Source: Marvania coccoides
Taxonomy: Eukaryota; Chlorophyta; Trebouxiophyceae; Chlorellales; Chlorellaceae
Assembly: GCA_963854735.1 (NCBI GenBank)
Contig: OY978100.1
Location: forward strand, 1,736,001 to 1,800,000
Reading direction: 5' to 3'
Length of the DNA stretch: 64,000 nt
In this document: positions 44,082-56,700 of the stretch, piece by piece
Position numbering within the stretch: the first letter of the stretch is position 1
Layout of the letters: each line of letters opens with the position of its first letter
Program-made: the position numbers and the translations under genes
Notes under the pieces: model-generated
Seen by the model: only the letters and a program-made list of their open reading frames with translations
Told to the model about the DNA's origin: nothing
Database searches by the model: none

Positions 44082-46131
44082 TCATCGTGTGCCTTCTCCC
44101 ATCCAGGGAGGAAGATCAGCGCCCTACAAAAAAAAAACATTAAAAAAAGAAATACCGGATTAAGTAGCGGGAACATGAACAAATTACATGCAGCAAGCAT
44201 TTCTTACCACGTCGGGAGTGATAATGACGCCAATCAGCTTCATTTTACTCTGCCCAGAGCTCGTCTCAGGCAACACCGTGACCAAAATATCACATTTCTC
44301 TGCAGAGCAACAAAGCGAGAGAGTTGGAAATAAATTAAAACGAGCATACACGGAGGGGTTAAAAAACAGTTTGCGCTCGCCAGTTCGTGTCACTGTCATC
44401 CCATGCAGGTACATTTGGGACTCCCGGATGTGGGTGTGCCCGTCAACTACGCTTTTATCGCATTTGCACCCAGCCGTGCACTCCACGCTCATCTGGCCCA
44501 TGCGCTCGTACGATTTCAGGTAAGCAACATAAACTTTCGAGCTGTTCGTCCATCCACCAACGCCAATGCTGGCCTGCAAGCAGACGAGAGAGAAGGAAAC
44601 ATTGAGGTCAAATAAGTCGAATCATCATTAAAAAAATCCTAATAATCCTAATAATATCATCAAGGAATTATAATAAATACAGCGCCTTCGTTAAAGTACC
44701 TTTCCAGTGTTTACACGCAACACAGCCCAGCTGCCTGGCCGCGTCGACACCAGGCCCCACTTCTGTTTGCCGTTCGTCCCCTCATTCACCCACGAAAAGT
44801 TCTCGCTCTTCACGATCGCCTTCCTGAACGCCATTTGTGTGAAGCATGTCTCCCCAGAAGCTGGCAGATTATCCTGCGGAAACAAATAAGAAGAAGAAGT
44901 CATCACCACGTCGGAAAATGATATTCCAACACCGCCTTATTACCCCAACGCCTTCCCAACCTGTCTTAATATTTTAAAATCGGTAAAATAATAAAAAGCT
45001 CCCTGCGTTCCTCGTTCCTTTGTCTCTCTACTCACTCTGTACAAAGGTGGCCACAGTGGCCGCGTAGTGCTGGCAACCTCTGCTGAGGTTAAGGGGCGCA
45101 GCGAAAGGTCCTCAGCTGCCCTGCCCATCAGCGCTATCAGCAGGTCTGCCAGAGAGCGATGCCCTTCATCGTTGGGGTGCCCTATGTCCCGCATATGGCG
45201 AGTGATATTGCGGCCATCGTCGCTATGCTCCCACCACAGTGTCCGAGTTGACAGCCACGGCAGGTGGTAGAACTGCATTACGGAAGAAACTAGTAAGGAA
45301 AAAAAAAAACAAAAAAAAACGGTATACTATAGGCTGCGGTTGCTGTATTGTGTGTACCTGGGCCAGCACCCCTATGTCGTCGTCGCCGCCGAACCGGTAA
45401 GGGTTCGTCGTTAAGTTGGCCTCGTACTCCAACGGCCACCGCATCACCGCGAGCTCAACCACCGCCGGCCGCTGCGGCCGCGCCAGCAGCTTGCGCACCA
45501 GGCGCTCGTGGCTGCGGCGCTGCGGCGAGTCGCCGTGGCCTAGACCGTCGTTTACGCAGTACTCCAACACCACTAAATCTGAGTTCAGTGGGATGTGGCG
45601 GTCGGCGCACATGCACATATAAGCGGTAGAAGTAGCTGGTATGGCGCCGTTTGTGAGGTTGTGTGTGACGAACGGAAACGTCTCGTTGATCCACTTGAAA
45701 AAGAGGCTCGCGTAGTTGTTAACACCGATATGGGAGGCACCTTCTCCCCATGAAATCGAGCCCCCCGCAACGGTGGCGGCGATGGGCTTCCCGGCAAACA
45801 GCTTGCTCAGCACCTGCCGCAGCCGGCTGAGGTCGCCGTAGGAAACGACGCCTTTCTGAAGAATGTGGGCTGGCAGGGAGGGGCGGTAGCCTGTTTCGTT
45901 GGCAAAGCGTTGGTTGTGGAGCCAGTCGGAGGCGTCTTGACGGGGAGGCGGCACTGCTGCTGCAAGGGAAAAGCTGGAAAGGACGGCCCGCCAGCTGCTG
46001 CCTGAAGATGGTGCGGAAAATCGCGAGGCTGCGAAGAGGGAGAGCACAAAGACGGCGGCGACTATCTTGAGAATTGGTTTCAAAAACTGAGCCAAGCCTG
46101 ACTCTGCGCCAGCTGTTTTGAATCGGGCCAT
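44082..46131 (-). CDS. SGNH/GDSL-type hydrolase, membrane-anchored (paralogue B)
   Basis: Six exons on the minus strand with the same phases as paralogue A: 46131-45358, 45272-45036, 44873-44700, 44573-44381, 44299-44208 and 44123-44082, giving 503 residues. The N-terminal 115 residues are nearly identical to A, then the proteins diverge around the active site: AGGSISWGEGASHIGV replaces the A version, and MRDIGHPNDEGH replaces MMDSGHPNDRGH; all catalytic residues are kept. Two codons are missing from exon 2. The fourth intron has a GC donor (GAACTG|GCGAGC), whereas A has GT at the same place. Upstream homology to A extends about 60 bp beyond the start codon and stops at an A-tract. The divergence near the active site suggests different substrates. 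Confidence 0.85.
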
Positions 46132-46498
46132 TTAGATATACGATTTGACTCTGAATCTAAAGTGATGCGCCATTGAAATGAAGGCGACACAAAAAAAAAA
46201 AAAAAAAAAAAAAAACTTATAAATGACAAAGCTGAATGACCCAGTCGGGGAAATACACTAATATGCACGTGATAATCACTTTGGATCGACAAGCAATTGG
46301 CGAGAGCTCGATTATTTTTACATCTTTGTTGGGTGAGCTGGACATTTTTTGCCTCTCTCCCTGTGCTTTACTTCAATTGCAACATTTCATTAAACTATTA
46401 AATTTGCTGACCAAGGCATTGCAGGGCGCGTGAAAGATCCGTTCAAGGGTTTTCGTGAAAAATAATTTTATTCGATCGCTTGCAAAGCTCAAAAAGGC
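46132..46498. promoter_or_regulatory. Divergent region between SGNH B and acyl-CoA synthetase
   Basis: A run of about 22-24 A at 46192-46215 marks the end of similarity to the upstream region of paralogue A. The rest is AT-rich and must contain both promoters. Confidence 0.45.
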
Positions 46499-48431
46499 AT
46501 GACACTGCTCAGCAAAATTGGCCTCACCGCCATAACAGAACCGGGACGTCCTGCCGAAGGCGACAAGCTGGGCGTGAGCGCTGTCTACCGCAACGTAGCA
46601 GCGGTTGACGGTCTCCCCGAAACTGTGAGACCCCACCACCCCTCCTGCGCATTTTCCCTCTCCTTTTCTCTTCTAAAACACCAAAACCCGCTCATTCCTC
46701 GTCTTCTTCCCCACTAATGCCTCCCATTTCCCCCTATATAAACACAGCTTGACGGTGCTAAGACTCTATATGAAGTTTTTGAGTCTTCTGTAGAGCAGTT
46801 TGCCGACCGCCGCTGCCTGGCGTGGCGCCCCACCGTGGAGGACGGCCCCGCCGGCCCTTTCCAGTACATCACATACAGCGAAACCCGCGAAAAGGCGCGC
46901 GCCATGGCTTCCGCGCTTTCCACCCACGCCGGCATCGCCAAGGGCAGCAAAGTGGGCATCTATAGCGCCAATAACGTCCCCTGGATGGTTACAATTCGGG
47001 CGGTAGACGTGGTGTCAGCCACCATCGTCCCCATCTACGATTCTCTGGGCGATTCTGCGGTAGAGTACATCATCAAGCACTCGGAGCTGACGGCGATCGT
47101 TGCCGAGCCCTCCAAGCTGGCTTCGCTGGCCACGCTGGCCCCCAAAATCGCGGGGCAGGTCACCACGGTGGTGACCACCGCGGAGGTGACGCAGGAGGCG
47201 GGCAAGGAGGCGCTGGAGGCGATCAAGCAGGCGGGAATTTTGGTGTTTGCTTGGGAGGAGTTTCTGGAGGTGGGGAGGGAGCAGGAGGTCACGGTCACGC
47301 CCCCTGAGGCCGACCACGTCGCCTGCATCATGTACACCAGGTGAGAGGGAGCCTTCTGATACTTACAACCTCCGAACGCTCAGCTTACAGTTTCAATTTT
47401 AATTCGGAAAACAAACCATTTTCAATTGTTTTTTTGACAAAAACATTCTTACATCGAGCCTTTCTTTCTTTCTTTCTTTCTTTCTTGTGAAACAGCGGCA
47501 CGACGGGCACCCCCAAGGGCGTGATGATCACCCACAAGGCGATGGTGGCGGGCGTGGCTGGCGCCTTCACGATGATCAAGCAGGCGGGATTCAACATCAA
47601 CGACGACGACTCGGTGTTGTCCTACCTCACGCTGGCCCACATCTTCGGGCGCATCATCGAGGAGCTGGCGCTGGCCGCGGGCGCCAGCATCGGGTACTGG
47701 CAGGTGGGGGCGCTGCTACATTAGTTCGTATATGGTTTGATTTTTGAGAGCTAGAGAAAGCGGGGTGTCGCCTCTTCTAGTACGTTGTGACGACGATGTT
47801 AATGCATTGCCTATTTTTGTTTTGGCTGCAGGGCAACGTGAAGCTGCTGATGGATGACGTGGCTGAGTTCAAGCCCACGCTCTTCATTGCGGTGCCGCGC
47901 ATCCTGGAGCGAGTGTGCGACGCTGGTGAGGCCTCTCATTTTATACTCGCATTCTTCATGTTGTTCATGCGCTTGCTTGATTAATTTTGATTTAAGCTTG
48001 AACATATTGTTACATACAAAATGCTTTGCTGGTAGAGAGCTGATTTGCACCCCCCCCCCCCCCCCATTTCTTCCTCAGTCGAGGCCAAGGTCGCCAAGGG
48101 CCCCACCCTGGCCCGTCTGGCCTTCAACGCCGCCTTTCGGTACAAGCTGTTCATGCTGAACCAGGGCGCCCCCCACGCCATCTCCGGCATGGGTGTCGAC
48201 CAGCTCATCTTTCGCAAGGTCAAGGGCGCGCTGGGAGGGCGAGTGCGGTACATTGTGTCTGGGGGAGCCCCGCTGGCAGCGCACGTCGAAGAGTGAGTTC
48301 TAATATAAATATTCACACGCACGCGTGTTTATTTTATTTGCTTCCCTTTCTTCTAATATGAACTTGGAGATTGTCTATGGCGGGATGAATGCTGTTAAAC
48401 GATTGTTAACATTTTGAATAGACGTGTGAGC

Positions 48432-48463
<32 letters not shown>

Positions 48464-49681
48464 GGTTTCCTTGTAGTTTCTGCAACGTGGCCATGGCGCC
48501 GCTGCTGCAGGGCTACGGCCTCACCGAGACCTGCGCCGCCTCCTTCATCATGTTGCCCGACCCGCGGATGGCGCACACCGTGGGCCCTCCCCTGGCGCCC
48601 ACCGAGCTGCGCTTTGAGTCGGTGCCGGAGCTGAAATACGATGCAACCGCCAGCCCGCCCCAGGTACGTTTACATTGGTAGAAAGCTGCATTAATTTATT
48701 TATTCACTTGAAGACAGGCTGTCTTCAGTCATGATGGAGATTTTCACATAAAGGGGTCGCCGAGCTTTAAGAAACTCCTAATTCAAATTTAGAAACGCAT
48801 TTTCGGTTGGTTAATTTATGGTTTCTTTCTTTCTGTTGCATTGTGTCGCAGGGTGAGATTTGCATCCGCGGCCCCATGGTGTTTGCGGGTTACTTCAAAG
48901 ATGCTGAGAAGACCAAAGCTGAGTTTGACGACGATGGGTTCTTCCACACCGGAGACATCGGCACACTCACAGAGGTAGGCGCTGTTATTCCTGGTGCATA
49001 ATATAATATAGTTTTGTTTGTAATGGTTAATTTATACTGACGAATTTGGTATTGTTCTGTATATACACATGGTATTGTTCTGTATATACACATACGAATT
49101 TATTCTTCCCCGGTGCTCCATGCAGGCTGGCTGCCTGAAGATCATCGACCGCAAAAAGAACATCTTCAAGCTGGCGCAGGGCGAGGTAGGCACTCGTTAA
49201 CGTTCATTCAAAAGCCCAGCCTTTCAATATTTGCAACTTTTTATCGCTTTGTGGATCGATTCCACGTAGATCTTTTATGATATCATGCCCATTTGCCATT
49301 TCCCTACAGTACATCGCCGTGGAGTACCTGGAGTCGAAATACTCTCGAAACGACGCGGTAGAGCAGGTATGGGTGTACGGCAACTCCCTGGAATCGGTCA
49401 TCGTGGCAGTTGTCGTGCCCAAGCCCGCCTTCCTCGCCAAGTTCTCGGGGGATGCCAAGTCTGAGGAGGCCACGCAGGCGATGCTGGAGGAGCTGACCTC
49501 CACCGGAAAGGAGGCCAAATTGAAGGGCTTTGAGATCGTAAAGGCGGTGTTGCTTGAGGAGGAGGCATTCAGTGTTGAGAACGACCTGATGACGCCCAGC
49601 ATGAAACTGAAGCGGCCGCAGCTGCTGGCAAAGTACAAGCCGCAGATCGACGCAATGTACGCCAAGCTCAAGAAGCGCTGA
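46499..49681 (+). CDS. Long-chain acyl-CoA synthetase
   Basis: Nine exons: 46499-46624, 46748-47340, 47496-47703, 47832-47925, 48079-48292, 48477-48663, 48852-48974, 49126-49185 and 49310-49681, giving 658 residues, the usual LACS length. The enzyme activates fatty acids to acyl-CoA with ATP. The AMP-binding P-loop [11 protein letters not shown] is built across an intron (about residue 240). Also present are [53 protein letters not shown] (about 423), [30 protein letters not shown] and the end [15 protein letters not shown]. No transmembrane segment or clear peroxisomal signal is visible (ends LKKR), so location is uncertain. Intron five holds a 29-T polypyrimidine tract. Confidence 0.94.
47461..47486 (+). 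repeat. TTTC microsatellite in LACS intron 2
   Basis: About six TTTC units; it doubles as the polypyrimidine tract before the acceptor at 47495. Confidence 0.9.
48435..48463 (+). repeat. T29 tract in LACS intron 5
   Basis: An uninterrupted run of about 29 T just upstream of the acceptor at 48476; length may vary in the assembly. Confidence 0.9.
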
Positions 49682-49916
49682 AGTGAGGCAAGCGCGAGAG
49701 AGAGCAGGGATTGCATGTTTTTTTCACAATTTACTGATTTTCAAACAAGATAAGCTGATAATTTTCGCCCAACGAGGGCCTGCACGGCGGATTCTGTTTT
49801 TCTCTCACACGACTCGGATCCCCCTCCTCATAATCTATATTAATCTACATTGAATGAATGACTTGCATGAGAGAGAGAATGGCAAACACGATAATTACTA
49901 TGTATATAAAAGGAAA

Positions 49917-50447
49917 TCAGCTCCCAGCAGCCAGTTTAGCCGCCTTTTCGTCGCTCTCTTTCACTGCCCGCTTCAGGTGCGTCACCTGGTACGCCAACTT
50001 TGAATTCGAAGTTTCAAGCTGCAATGTTTAAGGACGAGAGAAAAACAAAGATATTAGGATACACCCACATATTGTAAAGGGATGCAAAGTATGATACACG
50101 CGTTGCTTTGAATATAAATGTGATACTGTGTCAACCGACCTCGACAATACGTGCTCCCTGCACCTGTTGCTCTGCCAACGCCGCCACAAGCAACTCCCGC
50201 AGACAATTGAGCTCGTGAACGTAGCGCTCCACGTCAAATCCAGACGATGCCGGTGCTCCTGAGGCATGCAGAATATTATTTGGTGTGAGTTCTGATCAAG
50301 TGTTAAAAAAAAAGACACGGCGGCAGAGGAGACGGCAAACAGCGGCGGCTTCCTCTCACCTCCTGCCATTTTGCTTTCGAGCGCCGCCAGCCGCTGTTCA
50401 GCTGCGCTTGCTCGTTCTTCGAACGGTTTCAGCGCTGCGTTATCCAT
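49917..50447 (-). CDS. Small coiled-coil protein, 102 residues
   Basis: Three exons on the minus strand: 50447-50360, 50258-50140 and 50018-49917; phases agree and the total is 309 nt. It begins MDNAALKPFEERASAAEQRL and is almost entirely helical with heptad patterns, including FDVERYVHELNCLRELLVAA, then LETSNSKLAYQVTHLKRAVK. The last block resembles a short conserved motif of small plant and algal coiled-coil proteins, but I cannot name the family. No signal or membrane segment is present. It diverges from the large SABRE-like gene across 284 bp. Each exon is too short to be found as an open frame alone, but splice signals and phase support the model. Confidence 0.65.
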
Positions 50448-50731
50448 ATAAATATTTTTATTATTGACAAAAAAAACAAATATAAATTAAAAAAAAATAA
50501 AGGGATACAAGCGAGGAGGGCGGCGAAACCAGATTGGTTGGTGTATGCCAATTATATAAAAATTCAATCCCGTTTCTGTGCCCGCTGAACCAAAAAATCG
50601 CCCCGTCAACTTTCCCGAAGAATGTCAAAATATGTCGAACAACAAAACCAGCTGCAAAATATAAAAATGTACGAATGTACAGTGATGAAGTAGAAGTATA
50701 GGGGAACACCGCACAAGGGTGCTTGCCCAGG

Positions 50732-53700
50732 ATGTTTTGGTTTTTGATCACTCTAGCATTCTTCTTGGTGGTCATCTGGCTCACATGGCAGAGGTACAGT
50801 CACTCTCATTACAACAGAGGCATGCGTGTTCACGCTCCCACTCACTCCTGGGACCTTCTTTCGCAGGGTGTTAGCCTTGGTCGTTGTGGCAGTGGCCAGG
50901 CGCAAAAAATTGCAGCTGCAGATGGATGCCTTCACGCTGACGGCCGCTTCTGGGGTGGTACTGAAGCTTCACAAGGTGTGCGACTGTCCTTCATCTGCCC
51001 TGGTGCCGTCCTTTGGGCACCGAAAACTTCACCAGCTGACAAATGCGATCTGAAACTTGCAGGGGCCTGTGGGAGAGCTGGCGGTCCGGGAGGCGCGATT
51101 GGGGTGGGGCACAGATGCCAGAGGCTCTGGATTTCTTAGTTTCCTCCTTCGCGGCCCGAAAGTCCGTATTTCGCTGTCTGGAATTCGACTCAAGCTCGCC
51201 GCCGCCAGCCCCGCAGAAACCGCGCTTTCAGGCCCTCCTCCCGCAGCTGCACGCGAAGAGTCGGCCACCCCGCTGTTCCTGCTGCAGGCGCTGGTGGTGG
51301 AAATGGATGACGTAACGATCCTGGATCAAAACTGCGAGGTTTTGGGGGCGATACAAAAATGTACGCTCAGTGGGGCATCCCACCTCCAAACCCTCGCTGT
51401 TTCTGGGATTTGCCTCATGCCGCAGCAGGAGGCAGCCCCTCCGCTTGTACCCGAGGATTTGAATGCGGGAGAGATTGCGGCAGCGGCCTTGGCGGAGCTG
51501 CCATGCTTGCTAAAACTCGACCAATTCAAGCTGCAGCATGAAGGGCCTTTGAGCGCGCTGCGTAGGCGTGGCGGGCAGCCTCACCGCGTGAGCTTCCAGG
51601 CGGGAAATACCAGCGTGTTTCTGCCGGTGGAACTGCAGCAGAGGGCGGCGGCACTGGTGAGAAATCGCCCGCACAAGCAGCGGCCATCGTCGCCGACAGA
51701 ACAAGCCCCTCCTGCAGGCCCAGGCATCGCTTCCAAGCTGCAGGGGCTGCCTAAAGAATCCAATGTCCAGTTTGCGCGCATTGAGGTCGTCGCCAGCACC
51801 AGCCAGGGTCTGAAAATTCGATCGGCGGTGGAAGGAGCCACCGCTGCGGTAACTGCTCCTCCTTTGTCGCCCTCAGACGGCAGCAGCAGCGCGTCGCTCG
51901 CAGCGGCATGGCAGAAGTTTAGTTTCACCCTGGCGGGGGGTGATGACACCCCCCCTGCGCTGGAGCTGCAGTGCAGCACGTCTGAATTAGTGCTGGCAGC
52001 AACCCCGGCCAACCGACCAGCGGCACCTGTGGGGCCGCTGGCGGCGGCGGCGGCGCCCCCGACTGAGCTGGAGCTCGACTGCAGGGTGGCCATCAACGCT
52101 ATGCACACCAGCGTGCGGCATTGGAGCCTGGAGGACATTGTGAACCGGCTGCCGCCAATACGCAAAATCTCTCCACTTTCCGGGCAGAAAACTGGGGCGA
52201 CCTCGCCGCGACCTGGACAGCACATTCTTGCAGCCTGGAAGTTCTCTTCCAAGCTGGGAGAGGGCAGCTCCATGCGGTTTTTGGATCGAGATTGCGAGTG
52301 CACGTGGCTCAGCAGTCTGGCATCCGCGGAGCTCGCTGTCGACTCAACTGGCGGTGCAGCACTGTCCCAGGGGATGGAGGCCACCCGAACGGCGCTGCTG
52401 GACTCCCTGGGAGTGTCTTTCCAGGCCACCAGCATCGCAATGATGACTGCCAACCTTGGGTCTCAAGCGATTCGGTCTTTGGGGCTAGAAAAGGTGCTGT
52501 CAGCGGAACTGGTGCGCTTTGGGTGGCAGCCCGGGGCGGGGGACATCGCTACCGTGAAGGTGCACGCCGTTATGCACCCCTCTTCCGTGGGAACACTCGC
52601 TGATGTGGCAAATGCGGTGCTGCCGCTCGTTCCCGGTAAAAATCGCGCGCTAAAAAGCGTGCGTAGGGTAGCGGAGGCCAAGCCGCTTGTGAGATGCGCG
52701 GACGCGACCCCCCGCCGCCCGCCCCCCTTGCTGACTTTCAGTTTTGATGAGACTTTCTTCTTGGCACCAACGACAGTTACAGTGAGCAATGCCCACTCTT
52801 CCATAGGGCGGCTGCAGCTGGTGCACGGTACCCTGGGCGCGTCGCTGGCGCGCGCGAGAGGCAGCGTGCAGGTGGGGCGGCGCAGCGCGACCCTGGATGC
52901 CCAAGACTTTGCGATACGGTACAGCGAGGCTTTGGCAGTGCAGCGGTTCCCAGGGGACGCCGCCGCTTTTGCGGCGCACGCCAAATCGACGGTGGTGAGC
53001 CTGCGCCGCGGGAAGTTTGCGCAGGAGGCAGTTTCAGCCGCGCTGGATGATGCCAGCTCTGCCGTGGCGACGACAGCCAAGCGGCGGCTCAAATTGGATG
53101 CTTTGTGTGCTGTGGTGGACGCCGACGCTGTGGGGTGCGCCATCCAAGTCGCGGACGACATCCTCGCGATGCACGCCGTGCTCAAGGAGACCGTGCTGCA
53201 GCATGAGCGGGAGCAGCAGGAGGAGAGAGACCGAACAACTCTTTCTAGCTGGCGGGCCAGCGTGGATGGCGCCGCTCTGTTGGCGGGAGCAGGCACCAGT
53301 GGGGTGGAGCTGGACGCTATAGACATCGTGACGCTCAGCCAAGCTATGGAGGAGGCGGAAGAAGGCAGCGGCTGTGGAAGAGACGTTGACCGGGACACTC
53401 CGCTGGTTCGTTCAAATGCCGAGGCCCTGGTAGACAGCATCCGGCCTCGGGTACCGATGCATATTGATGTTTCAGCGCTCAGGGCGTCGCTCCCGCTGTC
53501 AGCTGACCTGGAGCTTACGTTTGAAGTCGATGCTGCGCAAGTTCAACTCGCCGCCTCGCCCCACCTCTACCAGTGCCGCACCCGGGCCGCAATGCTGTCT
53601 CTCAAAGGTAAATTTGATATTATATTCTTCTATATGCTCGTTACTATCATTTTTGCCATCATTGTGTTTTTTTAGCTTGAATGAACGTTTTGTACTTTGT

Positions 53701-56700
53701 TGCCTTCCAACATGTGTTTTCAATGTGCAGGCAGCCCCATTGTAAAGTGGGCCGAGCTCTCCGCCAGCTTGCACGCCCCCCCACGCGGCTCCTCCCCCCT
53801 TCCTCTGCAGCATCTGCACCCCATGAGCCGCCAAAAACCGGGAGAGCGGAGCCAACCGGCTGCCGCCAGAACCGCCTCGTTAGCTACTGCAGATTGGTAC
53901 ATCCACACCTCCCCGACCTCTTCCCCCACCGCCCACACCTCGGCGCAACGGCGAGAGCCCGATTGGGACCCACCAGCGCCGGTTCCGCTGCACTTTACTG
54001 AAGACCCCGCTACCGCCCTCCCTTCTGGGCTTTTGCCCTACCACAGGGCAGGGTTGCACCCCTGGCTGGGCGCAGCAGGTGCAGCAGCCAAATCTGTGGC
54101 AGCTGGGACTTCTAAGGTAGGAGCAATAGCAGGCCAAGCTGCTTATTTGGGCGGAGGGCCGGCTGCTGTTGCCGACGTTCATATTTCCAAGTTTGAGCTT
54201 ACTGTGCCGCACGATCGCGAGCCCGGGCCCACCATACGGTACGCGCAGATGTACGCCACCGCGCTGAAGGAAGCGTTCCTGCACAGCCTGAAGGTGCTGC
54301 GTAGAAAACCTGGCGGCGGTGCTGATGCTGGCGCTGACGCTCCCAGCCCCGTTAAGCCGAAGAAATCGGCCGGGAAGCGGTCCGCGCTGTTTCCGCTGGA
54401 GCTTAATTTGCGAGTGGATGGCTTGAGATTTCGTTTTGAGCACCACCCGATGGAGAAATGGCTGGCAGCCCACGGGCCGCTACTCCGGCAAGCGGCGCTG
54501 CAGACGCACCTCTGGGGGGAAGCTGTGGCCACCGCGCAGCCCGCAGCGGACACCGGCGTCTCTCCTCTGCTCTCTGGGGTCGTAGGTCCAGCTTCAGGCC
54601 TGCAGCGCTCTGGATCTGCTGCTGCCGCGGCAGCGGCGGCCGCAGCGACGGCAGCAGCGGCGGCGGCGGCCGCTGAGAGCGGGGACGAGCCATGGGAGCG
54701 GCTGGTGCGCGACCTGATGAAGCAGTACCGCGACGCCGTGGCCAAGGCGGCGGCGGCAGCTGAAGCAAAGGCCGCCGCTGGCGGCGGTGCCTGCTTCACT
54801 GCCGGCAGCAATGCCTTGGCCGCTGCGCCCTGCGAGGACCTGCTGCTGGTGGGTGTGGACTCACTGCACGTGCTGTGCGTGCTGTGCGACGATGCAGCAG
54901 GCCCTGGCAGGGATTCTGCCGTCAGTTTTGTTGGCGAAGTTGATCCCATCACTGCCAGCGTGGAGCTGGCCACTGCGCGCATGCTGCACGTCGACGTGGT
55001 GGCGCACGGCCCCGTCTTCAGCCTGGCCGGCGGCACGCAGCCGATGGTCAGCGCGGAGCGGCTGCAAATCTTTGGCCCCATGGCCATCGCCAAGCAGCGC
55101 ACCGCGCCGCCCACAATGGTGCGCAGGACACTGGCAGTGGGCGCGCACCGCGCGGTGCCCATCCAAGTATCAGCGCGCGGCTGCAAAGCGCCGGCCAAGC
55201 TGTACACTGGGTGGGAGATTGAGGCTAAGTCGCTGTGCGTGTGCTACGGCCCTGGCTACGAGCCGGCACTGGGGCTGACCGGCATGGCTGGCAAACGGCT
55301 AACGCTGTCGGATCCAGACAAGTCTGCACCGCGCCCGCCTCCCGTGCCCTGGTGGGACGATTTGCGGTATTTATGGCGAGGCAAAGCGAGCATCACCGCT
55401 GCCCCTTGCCGCGTGACCCTGGCCGCGCACCAGCTGCCGGCGATAGACGACACCTCGGAACGCATGGTGGTGAGCACTGCCGCGCTGAAGCTGAAGCTGC
55501 GAGCTGGCGAGTATGGTTTCACATTCCGAGAACTCGGCTGCACTTTGTTCCAGCGAGCGGGCGTGGAAAGCTCTGGCGGCGCGCTGCTGGCGCTGCCCCT
55601 GCTGCACGCGCCTGCTGCACATGCCAGGGTGAGGGTGGACTGGAAGCTGCCTGGAGGGCGGCGGCCCGATCACCATCACCTCTTTCCTGCGGTTGGAACC
55701 CTCTCTGGCGGGCTGCAGGAGCCTATTGCGGTGGGCGAATTGAACTTACTATACCATTCAGCATTTTCATCTTCTCCCCTGTTGAACTTCTTGCCTTTCA
55801 CTGTTTATTTGGGCGTTGAATTAGTATCGAGCCAGATAAAAGTGACCCCCCCCCCCTTTTCCTCATTTTATGTTTATAACAGGTGGCGGACGAGTTCAAG
55901 GCGGAGGGCATGGACGTTGCGCTGGACTTCTCCTTCGGCCCAGGGTCCACGGGGCCGGCTGCGCAGGCAGCAGCCGAGGCGGCGGCAGGGTGCCAATTGC
56001 TGCAGCAGGGCTTGATGGGCTTTTTGGGGGAGCGGCAGGTCTCCTTCCTGCGCGCATTTGTGCGAAATCTGCGCACCACCCCGCCGTACGTCAAAGCGTG
56101 CGTCAAACGCGGCACCTTCTTCGCTAGAAAGCCTCGGGGGGCGCCGTCAAAGAAAGGTCTGCCGCGCCTCCTGGAGGTCTTCAAGCTGTCCATCTCCGCA
56201 GAGCCCTTTGAAATCGGGCATTTCACCGTGGACATGGCCGATCCTTCGTCTGGCGTGCGCCTGGGGGCCTCTGCCGCCTCTTTTGGGGCGGAGTGGCTGT
56301 GCAATCAGCCGCTGCCCAGCTTCCTGCAGCTTCCGCCCCACATCCGCGCCCGGCAGCGCCCCTCCAGCTCCTCCTCGTTCCCTCCCACCCGCTCCATCAC
56401 CCGCGACTTCGCACTTTCTTTTGCGGAGATCTCCATGCACCGGGACGATTTTGATGACGGGGATGAGGATGACGACTTTCTTCCTTCTAGCCCCACCGGG
56501 GACAAATACTGGGAAGCCGCCGGCGCGCGCTCCAGCCCCTCCAAGTCTGCCACCCTCACGGCCACGGCCACGGCCGGCTCAGAGGGCGATATGGAGCGGC
56601 AAGGCAGCGCTGCCACCGCCGCCACTGCGGGAAGCTCCTCGGAAGCTGGAGAGGAGATCGACACCGTGCGGGGGGCGCGCCACGCGGCAGAGCTGCTGCA

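Noticed and set aside
51581..55207. Several long minus-strand frames across the SABRE-like exons
   Set aside because: High GC content suppresses stop codons; the plus-strand frame has family motifs and consistent splice phases throughout.
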